Assembly: GCA_964477265.1 (NCBI GenBank) | Contig: CAYZDJ010000035.1 | Location: forward strand, 1 to 20,734 | Source: CAIVPM01 sp964477265 | Lineage (GTDB): Bacteria > Bacteroidota > Bacteroidia > Chitinophagales > Chitinophagaceae | DNA: 20,734 bases | Direction of reading: 5' to 3' | In this document: positions 1-5,945 of the stretch, piece by piece | Layout: each line of letters starts with the position of its first letter | How positions within the stretch are numbered: the stretch's first letter is position 1 | Program-made: the position numbers and the translations under genes | The notes under the pieces: model-generated | What the model saw: only the letters and a program-made list of their open reading frames with translations | The model's database searches: none | What the model was told of the DNA's origin: nothing

Positions 1-76
1 GTCCCCAAGCAGCAAGACTCATATCTGCCACTTTATAAGGCAATGTAAAATCAATTGTTTTTGATAATGTTGACAT
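1..76 (-). CDS. ahcY: Adenosylhomocysteinase, N-terminal fragment (gene runs off the left edge)
   Basis: Only the first 25 codons are present, read from an ATG at 76-74 toward the edge. The peptide contains YKVADMSLAAWG, which matches the conserved N-terminus of S-adenosylhomocysteine hydrolase (the human enzyme has YKVADIGLAAWG). The cytosolic enzyme splits S-adenosylhomocysteine into adenosine and homocysteine and so keeps the methylation cycle running. A perfect TAnnTTTG box lies just upstream on the same strand. The gene is divergent from the Lrp/AsnC regulator at 191. The identification rests on a short but highly conserved stretch; the catalytic and NAD-binding parts lie outside the window. 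Confidence 0.8.
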   Translation of the reverse strand, partial: MSTLSKTIDFTLPYKVADMSLAAWG

Positions 77-91
77 TTTATTTATTTTTTG

Positions 92-99
92 CAAACATA
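92..99 (-). promoter_or_regulatory. Probable -7 box for ahcY
   Basis: On the minus strand this reads TATGTTTG, a perfect match to the Bacteroidota -7 consensus TAnnTTTG, 15 bases upstream of the ahcY ATG. I see no clear TTTG -33 element at the usual spacing, so only the -7 half is supported. Confidence 0.45.
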
Positions 100-151
100 T
101 ATTATGTAGAATAATTTTCTTAACTTAAATTAATATTTGGAATAAATACTA

Positions 152-159
152 TATTTTTG
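152..159 (+). promoter_or_regulatory. Possible -7 box for the Lrp/AsnC gene
   Basis: TATTTTTG fits TAnnTTTG and lies 31 bases before the ATG at 191. The surroundings are very AT-rich, so chance matches are likely, and no -33 TTTG stands at the usual distance. Confidence 0.35.
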
Positions 160-190
160 ATTTAATAAAAGAATAAAAAACTATTTTACT

Positions 191-685
191 ATGTCAAAAG
201 CAATTCAAAAAGAACAAACAGCTACCATAAAAAACTTAGACGAAAAAGATATTTCCATTTTAAAAGTGCTGCAACAAAATGCACGTGCAACTACACAAGA
301 AATAAGTAAACAAGTGAACTTGAGTACAACTCCTGTGTTTGAACGTATAAAACGTATGGAACAAAGTGGCGTTATAAAACAATACGCAGCATTGATTGAT
401 AAAAGCAAGGTAAATAAAGGCTTAATGGTTATTTGCTATGTAAGCTTGAAGGAACATAATAAAACCGCAGGCACAAAGTTTATTAAAACCATTTTAGCCC
501 TTGATGAAGTATTGGAATGTTACAGCATCAGTGGTGAGTTTGATTTTATGTTAAAAATTGTTGCAGAAAATATGGACACTTATTATAATTTTCATGTAAA
601 CAAATTAAGCCAGGCAGAAAATGTTGGACATATACAAAGTGTTTTTGTAATGGGTATTGTAAAAGAAAGCCATTTGTTGGTTTAA
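191..685 (+). CDS. Lrp/AsnC family transcriptional regulator
   Basis: This 164-aa protein has the usual length and layout of the family. Residues about 17-75 (LDEKDISILKVLQQNARATT... through VFERIKRMEQSGVIKQY) form the N-terminal winged helix-turn-helix. Residues about 85-160 form the ligand-sensing RAM (AsnC_trans_reg) alpha/beta domain, including the GEFDFMLKI strand. Such proteins are DNA-binding octamers or dimers that usually respond to amino acids. The gene is divergent from ahcY, so it may control itself and that methionine-cycle neighbour; this is inference. A strong hairpin follows the stop codon. The ligand and targets cannot be read from the sequence. Confidence 0.9.
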   Translation: MSKAIQKEQTATIKNLDEKDISILKVLQQNARATTQEISKQVNLSTTPVFERIKRMEQSGVIKQYAALIDKSKVNKGLMVICYVSLKEHNKTAGTKFIKTILALDEVLECYSISGEFDFMLKIVAENMDTYYNFHVNKLSQAENVGHIQSVFVMGIVKESHLLV

Positions 686-691
686 ACTCTA

Positions 692-730
692 ACAACCCTG
701 ACAACGGCTAAAAGCCTTGTCAGCGGTTGT
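692..730. repeat. Long imperfect hairpin after the Lrp/AsnC gene
   Basis: Arms 692-708 and 714-730 pair over 16 bp, with two single-base bulges (C705 and C724) and the 5-base loop TAAAA. It begins seven bases after the regulator's stop codon, so it could end or stabilise that transcript. It lacks a T-run, which argues against a simple intrinsic terminator. It resembles an extragenic palindrome. Confidence 0.6.
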
Positions 731-794
731 AGTATAAAATCTCAAAACCATTAAAAGCCTTGTCAGCGGTTGTAGTATAAAACCTCAAAAACAA
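709..794. repeat. 43-bp direct repeat, two copies
   Basis: Units start at 709 and 752. The first 31 bases of each unit are identical (709-739 and 752-782); the rest of each unit differs at a few positions. Each unit carries a copy of the right arm of the preceding hairpin, so the single left arm at 692-708 could pair with either one. Confidence 0.75.
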
Positions 795-1000
795 TAAAGT
801 CTCATAAGAGGTCGTAACAATCATCCTATTTGAAATACTCGCTTTGGTTACTTGTTACTAAACTAATTTCTAAAATGATAATCGTTCTCGAAAACTTTTT
901 TACCAAAAAATTTTTGCAGCAATTTTTTTATATCACATTTGCAAATCGTTTTTTAAACAGTAAGTTATAAAACGAAATTTAACATTGCATTTATAAAATT

Positions 1001-1021
1001 CATAACTCATAACTAATAACT
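1001..1021 (+). repeat. Heptamer tandem repeat before the citrate synthase start
   Basis: Three 7-bp units follow each other: CATAACT, CATAACT, AATAACT. They end four bases before the ATG at 1026, where a ribosome binding region would be. No Shine-Dalgarno-like sequence is visible there. Confidence 0.75.
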
Positions 1022-1025
1022 CAAA

Positions 1026-2348
1026 ATGGGCATCATTAAAGACACGTTTAAAGCAAAGGCTGACGTTGCAAGTGCAGAAATTAAAGAGCTTTTAAAAGAT
1101 CATGGCAATAAAAAAATTGGCGAGGTTACACTTGCTCAAATCTATCAGGGAATGCGTGGCATAACTGGTATGATTACTGAAACTAGCTTGCTTGATGCTC
1201 AGGAAGGAATTAGGTTCAGAGGTTATTCGATACCAGAATTACAGGAAAAATTACCTAAAGCAGAAGGGGGAAGTGAGCCTTTACCAGAAGGTTTGTTTTA
1301 CTTAATGTTGCTTGGCGATTTACCAACAGAAGCAGACACAGACCATATTTCAAGTGTGTGGCAACGCAGAAGCCATGTGCCAAACCATGTATTCAATACA
1401 ATTGATGCATTGCCTCTATCAACACATCCTATGACTATGTTTGTTGTAGGTGTAATGGCACTACAAACAGAAAGTCATTTTGCAAAAGAATATGCTGAAG
1501 GATTAAATAAAAAAGACTATTGGAATCCTATTTATGATGATGCAATGGATTTAATTGCACGATTGCCACGCATTGCAGCTTATGTATATAGAAGAAAATA
1601 TAAAAATAATGAGCACATTCAACCAAATGGCTTGTTGGATTGGGCTGGTAATCTAGCTCATATGATGGGCTATAATGATGAAAGTTTTAGAGAGTTAATG
1701 CGTTTATACATGACAATTCATGCAGATCATGAAGGTGGTAATGTATCTGCACACACAACACATTTAGTTGGTAGTGCTTTAGCCGATCCTTATTTAAGTT
1801 ATGCTGCAGGCATGAATGGTTTAGCTGGTCCTTTGCATGGTTTAGCTAATCAGGAAGTGATTAAATGGATTTTTGAAATGCAGGAAAAATTAGGAACTGA
1901 TTTACCAACAAAAGAACAAATTGAACAATATGTAAAAGATACTTTAACTGCAGGAAAAGTTGTGCCAGGATATGGACATGCAGTTTTAAGAAAAACAGAT
2001 CCACGCTTTACTGCCCAAATGGAATTTGGTAAAAAGCACATGCCAGATGATAAATTGTGTCAAACAGTTTGGAACGTTTATGAAACTGTGCCTCCAATTT
2101 TACAATCATTAGGAAAAATTAAAAACCCTTGGCCAAATGTAGATGCACATAGTGGTGCTTTACTAGTACATTATGGTTTGGTTGAATATGAATTTTACAC
2201 TGTATTATTTGCAGTTAGCAGGGCATTAGGTGTATTGGCAAGCTTATGCTGGAGCCGTGCCTTAAGCTTCCCATTAGAAAGACCAAAAAGCGTAACAACA
2301 GAAGCTGTGAAACTTTGGGTAGAAGGCAAGGAAGAAATCTGGGAATAA
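1026..2348 (+). CDS. gltA: Citrate synthase, eukaryotic (mitochondrial) type
   Basis: This 440-aa cytosolic enzyme condenses acetyl-CoA with oxaloacetate to citrate, the entry step of the TCA cycle. The catalytic triad is visible: H271 in GPLHGLANQEV, H318 in PGYGHAVLRKTDPRF and D373 in NVDAHSG. These motifs are much closer to mitochondrial citrate synthase than to the E. coli NADH-inhibited type, and Bacteroidota commonly carry this form. The ATG at 1026 gives the expected length and N-terminus. The gene stands alone, after a 340-base gap and before a strong bidirectional terminator that it shares with convergent RNase G. The symbol is used for function; the E. coli gltA protein is a different subtype. 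Confidence 0.96.
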   Translation: MGIIKDTFKAKADVASAEIKELLKDHGNKKIGEVTLAQIYQGMRGITGMITETSLLDAQEGIRFRGYSIPELQEKLPKAEGGSEPLPEGLFYLMLLGDLPTEADTDHISSVWQRRSHVPNHVFNTIDALPLSTHPMTMFVVGVMALQTESHFAKEYAEGLNKKDYWNPIYDDAMDLIARLPRIAAYVYRRKYKNNEHIQPNGLLDWAGNLAHMMGYNDESFRELMRLYMTIHADHEGGNVSAHTTHLVGSALADPYLSYAAGMNGLAGPLHGLANQEVIKWIFEMQEKLGTDLPTKEQIEQYVKDTLTAGKVVPGYGHAVLRKTDPRFTAQMEFGKKHMPDDKLCQTVWNVYETVPPILQSLGKIKNPWPNVDAHSGALLVHYGLVEYEFYTVLFAVSRALGVLASLCWSRALSFPLERPKSVTTEAVKLWVEGKEEIWE

Positions 2349-2363
2349 TTATTTACCGATATT

Positions 2364-2398
2364 AAAAAAGGTGATTGAAATTTCAATCACCTTTTTTT
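2364..2398. terminator. Bidirectional intrinsic terminator between citrate synthase and RNase G
   Basis: A perfect palindrome at 2370-2391 (arms GGTGATTGAAA and TTTCAATCACC) is flanked by six A on the left and seven T on the right. It therefore has a U-tract on either strand and sits between two convergent stop codons. Confidence 0.9.
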
Positions 2399-2418
2399 GT
2401 TAATTCAAGTATGGTTGT

Positions 2419-3972
2419 TTAAAACTTTATCTCTTCATCATTTTCATCAAAAAACTTAAAATCTACCAAATGGTAGTTTGTACTTTTTTGTAACTGCATT
2501 TTAAGTTTATATTTCCTCTTCCATCTTTTAAAAATAGAGGTAAACACTCCTTTACTTAAATGAGAGTATATAATAGGATGAACAATGAGCGTTAATTTTT
2601 TATAACTATGTGCAGATAAATAAGCTAACTTATTTTCAATTTCATCTTCTAAAATAAGTGTGCTACCTATTTTTCCTGTGCCATTGCAACTTGGGCAATC
2701 TTCGTTGGTTTCTATGTTCATTTCAGGCTTCATACGTTGCCTTGTAAGCTGCATTAAACCAAATTTTGAAATAGCGGTAATAGCATGCCTTGCCCTGTCA
2801 GGTTTCATAAACTCCTCCATTGCATCATGCACTTTACGTTTGTTATCAGGCAGCTTCATATCTATAAAATCAATAACAATAATGCCCCCAATATCCCTCA
2901 ACCTTAATTGACGTGCAATTTCTTCAGCAGCTTCAAGATTGGTTTGCAAGCTATTTTCTTCCTGATTATTACCAACACTTTTATAACCACTATTTACGTC
3001 AATTACATGTAACGCTTCAGTATGCTCTATTATCAAATACGCACCACTGTTTAGGTTTACGGTTTTTCCAAAACCAGCCTTAACCTGTTTGGTAATACCA
3101 TAAGTATCAAAAATATTATTGCTGTTGCCATTGGTATATTCAACAATATCTTTTTTCTCAGGTGCAATTCTTTCAATGTAAGCCTTTGCTTCGTTGTAAA
3201 TATTTTTATCATTGGTTACAACCTTTTCAAAAGATGGATTCAGTAAATCTCTAAGAATACTTGTGGTTTTGTTTTGCTCGCTCAAGATTTTTGCAGGTGC
3301 AGCAGCACCTTTCAGTTTATCCTGAATATCTTTCCAAACCTTTACCAAATCAAGTAAATCCTGATGCAGTTCTGCTGTGCTTTTTCCTTCAGCAGCTGTG
3401 CGTACAATAACACCAAAATTTTTTGGCTTAATAGATTCAATAATTTTATGAAGCCTTTTTCTTTCCTCGCTGCTGTGTATTTTTTTAGAAATAGCAACAA
3501 CATCGTTAAAAGGAGTTACAACGATAAAACGGCCAGGCAAACTTATTTCACATGTAAGCCTTGGACCTTTAGATGCAATTGGCTCCTTAAGTATTTGCAC
3601 CAAAATATTGGGTTTGCCATTAAGCACCTCGCTTATCTTGCCAGATTTTACAATCTCAGGCTCAACCTTAAATTTACTAAAATCAAATTCATCGCCTGTA
3701 TGAGCATTTACACTTTGGTGTGTAAACTTTAACAAGGAGTGTGCAAATGGCGATAAGTCTGTATAGTGAAGGAATGCATCTTTTTCGAAACCAACATCTA
3801 TAAATGCAGCATTTAAACCAGGTATCAGTTTTTTTACTTTACCAAGATACAAATCGCCTACAGTATAGCTTACATCAGTTTTTTCGTTATGTAATTCTAC
3901 TAATTTTTTATTTTCCAATAATGCTATATCAACACCTCCTGGTGTAGCATTAATAATTAATTCTTTGTTCAC
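2419..3972 (-). CDS. rng: Ribonuclease G (RNase E/G family)
   Basis: This 517-aa endoribonuclease family acts in 5'-monophosphate-sensitive mRNA turnover and rRNA processing. The N-terminus (MNKELIINATPGGVDIALLE) is typical. An S1-like segment at about residues 38-125 includes VGDLYLGKVKKLIPGLNAAF. The catalytic Mg-binding aspartates are D325 in DVNSG and D368 in VIDFIDM, 43 residues apart as in E. coli RNase E. The zinc-link is CPSC (C426, C429). The long C-terminal scaffold of RNase E is absent, so this is the short G-type. The start codon is GTG at 3972-3970; the homologous N-terminus begins exactly there. It lies downstream of the bS22-like and TPR genes on the same strand. Confidence 0.95.
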   Translation of the reverse strand: MNKELIINATPGGVDIALLENKKLVELHNEKTDVSYTVGDLYLGKVKKLIPGLNAAFIDVGFEKDAFLHYTDLSPFAHSLLKFTHQSVNAHTGDEFDFSKFKVEPEIVKSGKISEVLNGKPNILVQILKEPIASKGPRLTCEISLPGRFIVVTPFNDVVAISKKIHSSEERKRLHKIIESIKPKNFGVIVRTAAEGKSTAELHQDLLDLVKVWKDIQDKLKGAAAPAKILSEQNKTTSILRDLLNPSFEKVVTNDKNIYNEAKAYIERIAPEKKDIVEYTNGNSNNIFDTYGITKQVKAGFGKTVNLNSGAYLIIEHTEALHVIDVNSGYKSVGNNQEENSLQTNLEAAEEIARQLRLRDIGGIIVIDFIDMKLPDNKRKVHDAMEEFMKPDRARHAITAISKFGLMQLTRQRMKPEMNIETNEDCPSCNGTGKIGSTLILEDEIENKLAYLSAHSYKKLTLIVHPIIYSHLSKGVFTSIFKRWKRKYKLKMQLQKSTNYHLVDFKFFDENDEEIKF

Positions 3973-4123
3973 GAGAGAGCAACTTTATAATATACACAAA
4001 AACATCTTGCACAATATTGTAGCAAGAAACACACAAGACCACCAATAAAATTTGCCTAAGAGTTTTTAATTAGTTGATAGAAGGAAAAGTTGCTTAGGTA
4101 GAGTGGGAAACTTTAATGGCAAA

Positions 4124-4212
4124 ATTAATTGCTAGTGATTAATTGTTAATTGTTAGTTCTACTAAAAAGAATTTTATAACTAACAATTAATCACTAATAA
4201 TTAATAACTATT
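4124..4212. repeat. Inverted pair of heptamer arrays forming a hairpin
   Basis: The left array, 4124-4158, is five 7-bp units; read on the minus strand they are AACTAAC, AATTAAC, AATTAAT, CACTAGC, AATTAAT. The right array, 4178-4212, reads AACTAAC, AATTAAT, CACTAAT, AATTAAT, AACTATT on the plus strand. The two can pair across the 19-base gap 4159-4177; the right segment 4178-4196 matches 4133-4158 except for one extra unit in the left arm. The right array overlaps the stop codon of the small ribosomal protein gene. Confidence 0.75.
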
Positions 4213-4303
4213 TTTTATTTTTCTTATGACGATTTTTTCTCAAACGTTTTTTACGTTTATGAGTAGCAATCTTATGACGTTTTCTTTTTTTACCACAAGG
4301 CAT
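4208..4303 (-). CDS. Very small basic ribosomal protein, bS22/mS38-like (AURKAIP1/COX24 domain)
   Basis: This is a 31-codon gene with an ATG at 4303-4301 and TAG at 4210-4208. The peptide opens MPCGKKRKRHKIATHKRKKR and continues with a Lys/Arg/His/Asn tail; over half its residues are Lys or Arg. The KRKRHK...THKRKKRLRK pattern matches the AURKAIP1/COX24 domain, which is the mitochondrial small-subunit protein mS38 and the actinobacterial small-subunit protein bS22. It would bind rRNA in the small subunit. It starts 29 bases after the TPR gene's stop codon and precedes RNase G, so co-transcription is likely. It is easily missed because of its size. Its ribosomal location in this organism is inferred. 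Confidence 0.8.
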   Translation of the reverse strand: MPCGKKRKRHKIATHKRKKRLRKNRHKKNKK

Positions 4304-4332
4304 AGTGTGTACTTTTTTTTAAATGAAAAAAT

Positions 4333-5163
4333 TTATTTTAAATCGTTTATACGTTTTTCAATTTCCTTTTTAATTTCTGCGTTATTCAACAAATCTTTGG
4401 CTTTGCTGTAATAGGTTATTGCATTAACCTTGTCTTTCATTTGCTCGTAACATTCTGCAAGGTGAAGCAAATAAATTACATTCCCAGGTTCACTTTTACT
4501 CAACAAGATAAAATGGTCAACAGCCTTGGCATATTGCCCACTTTTCTTTCCACCCAAACCCAAAATATAATGTGCAAATAAATTATCAGGGTGCTTTACA
4601 AGTATATCTTTTATTGGTGTTAATCCAACCATTGGATTGTTTGAAATATTACCAAGTATATAGCAAGCACCTAAACCAATTTTACTACTATCGTTATTAG
4701 GATTTATAGCTAACGCTTTATCAAAAAGAACTTTTGCATTTGTTGCTAACCACGATTGAACATCGGGATTTGCAACATCCAACAAGCTATTTAAATATTG
4801 TTGGGCGGCGAATGTGAGGGTTTTTTCTGAATTTTCCAACTTAGCAGCCTCTCCACTATAAAATAAATAAGGTTCTATAATGTGTGCAGAATCTTTCCAC
4901 AAGGCAGCCAGTTGCCTGTAGCCATTAAGTTTGGCATCATTATCAGCCATATTGGTTGCAGCTTCAAGCGTCTTTATTTTTTGTTGTAAAACAGGGTTTA
5001 AAGTTGCTTTTGCCTTACCCAAAACTTCATTAAAGTTAAAATTAGATGCTACAGCTTCGGGCATTGCAGCTTCTTTTTTAGGATTAACAGTTTTGCCAAA
5101 AACTATTAAACAAACCAATAAAACCAAACCGCCACCTAAAACATATACTTGTTGTTTACGCAC
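4333..5163 (-). CDS. Membrane-anchored TPR protein
   Basis: This 276-aa protein has one N-terminal hydrophobic segment (about residues 7-24, VYVLGGGLVLLVCLIVFG), preceded by a short positive end, so it is probably an inner-membrane anchor with the rest in the periplasm. From about residue 140 it has helical tetratricopeptide-like repeats, recognisable in ALAINPNN, LLSKSEPGNVIYLLHLAECYEQ and AITYYSKAKDLL. TPRs bind other proteins; the partner is unknown. The start is GTG at 5163-5161, the only reasonable start before the hydrophobic segment, with a TAnnTTTG box upstream. It leads a likely unit with the bS22-like gene and RNase G. The function is not established. Confidence 0.75.
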   Translation of the reverse strand: MRKQQVYVLGGGLVLLVCLIVFGKTVNPKKEAAMPEAVASNFNFNEVLGKAKATLNPVLQQKIKTLEAATNMADNDAKLNGYRQLAALWKDSAHIIEPYLFYSGEAAKLENSEKTLTFAAQQYLNSLLDVANPDVQSWLATNAKVLFDKALAINPNNDSSKIGLGACYILGNISNNPMVGLTPIKDILVKHPDNLFAHYILGLGGKKSGQYAKAVDHFILLSKSEPGNVIYLLHLAECYEQMKDKVNAITYYSKAKDLLNNAEIKKEIEKRINDLK

Positions 5164-5179
5164 TATAATTTTTTTTTTG

Positions 5180-5187
5180 CAAATGTA
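5180..5187 (-). promoter_or_regulatory. Probable -7 box for the TPR-bS22-RNase G unit
   Basis: On the minus strand this reads TACATTTG, a perfect TAnnTTTG match, 16 bases upstream of the GTG start of the TPR gene. No clear -33 TTTG is present. Confidence 0.45.
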
Positions 5188-5232
5188 GTTGGATGGATGG
5201 TTATTGAGTAAATGGAAAATAAATTTGAAAAA

Positions 5233-5901
5233 CTATTCTGCACTTTCAACCACATCAACAACCTTAAACCTGGCAAACATTTCTTCACTATACCAATCTT
5301 CTTTTCTTGTTTTTTGTATCACATCTTTATGTTGCTGCATTTTATAGGCAAATGTTTTCATGGCATCAACACTATCCCAAATGCTTAATGTGGCTTGTTT
5401 TAAAAAAGGCATCTCTCCTATTCCATAACTTGCAATTAAACCCTTGGCATTTTTAATTTGGTTGTTTACTTCAGGCACATTTTTCCAGAATTGCTTTGCC
5501 TTGCTTAATCTTATTGTAGCCCTTGTTAATACTGCTATTTTACCTTCAAATTCATTCTCAATCTGTGGCAAGTTATCAAAGCATTTTTTACCATCCCAAC
5601 TGCCTTTACTTGAAACAGGTTTTAAAATATATGTTTTGGTTTTGCATTTAAAAAGTTTAATATAAAAAGAAATAAAGCCATCCAAATTCCTTATTCCTAA
5701 TTCCTCATTCCTAATTACAAGCATAGCCCATTGCCGCCAATCTGGTTTTGTGCTAAAGCTTCCATCTTTACCACTACCCATTAATTTATAAAACTTAATT
5801 TTTTTATTTAATACTAAAGGCAAATGAAATAAAGCCATAGAAAGCACTCCAGCCCAACCAAAATATTTTGGATAACGAATAATTGTTACAACACAAATCA
5901 T
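5233..5901 (-). CDS. CrtA-like (spheroidene monooxygenase family) protein
   Basis: This 222-aa protein matches the spheroidene monooxygenase family over its whole length. The clearest parts are GKIAVLTRATIRLSKAKQFW, IASYGIGEMPFLKQATLSIW, and AFAYKMQQHKDVIQKTR followed by WYSEEMFARF. Classic CrtA is a heme monooxygenase that adds a keto group to acyclic carotenoids. No other carotenoid gene is in the window, so the substrate here is uncertain. An odd stretch, IRNEELGIRN (about residues 63-72), is encoded by a 7-bp tandem repeat inserted in frame. The start is ATG at 5901-5899. The family call is firm, the reaction is not. Confidence 0.75.
   Translation of the reverse strand: MICVVTIIRYPKYFGWAGVLSMALFHLPLVLNKKIKFYKLMGSGKDGSFSTKPDWRQWAMLVIRNEELGIRNLDGFISFYIKLFKCKTKTYILKPVSSKGSWDGKKCFDNLPQIENEFEGKIAVLTRATIRLSKAKQFWKNVPEVNNQIKNAKGLIASYGIGEMPFLKQATLSIWDSVDAMKTFAYKMQQHKDVIQKTRKEDWYSEEMFARFKVVDVVESAE
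5682..5716 (-). repeat. Heptamer tandem repeat inside the CrtA-like gene
   Basis: Five 7-bp units lie in the coding sequence. On the minus strand they read AATTAGG, AATGAGG, AATTAGG, AATAAGG and a weaker AATTTGG. They encode the IRNEELGIRN segment. Because the unit is not a multiple of three, gain or loss of one unit would shift the frame. Confidence 0.8.
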
Positions 5902-5920
5902 TTTGTGAAAATAGAAACTT

Positions 5921-5928
5921 TACTTTTG
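5921..5928 (+). promoter_or_regulatory. Possible -7 box for hutI
   Basis: TACTTTTG fits TAnnTTTG and lies 17 bases before the hutI ATG. A TTTG at 5902-5905 is present, but its 15-base spacing is shorter than usual for a -33 element. Confidence 0.4.
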
Positions 5929-5945
5929 ACCACTAAGAAAAAAAT

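Larger units (their letters stand above)
686..1025. other. 340-base intergenic region between the regulator and citrate synthase
   Basis: No convincing gene is present. The left part holds a long imperfect hairpin (692-730) and a 43-bp direct repeat (709-794). The right end holds three 7-bp units (1001-1021) directly before the citrate synthase start. The stretch between about 795 and 1000 is AT-rich and presumably contains the gltA promoter, but I found no perfect TAnnTTTG match in it. Confidence 0.6.

Noticed and set aside
131..139. TTTG at 136-139 as the -33 element of the Lrp/AsnC promoter
   Set aside because: The spacing to the -7 candidate is about 12 bases, too short for this promoter class.
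3364..3732. A 122-codon plus-strand frame opposite RNase G
   Set aside because: It lies wholly inside a well-conserved gene, has no family features and looks like a shadow.
4226..4411. A 61-codon plus-strand frame over the bS22-like gene
   Set aside because: It overlaps two better supported minus-strand genes and is Phe/Ser-rich from the complement of Lys codons.
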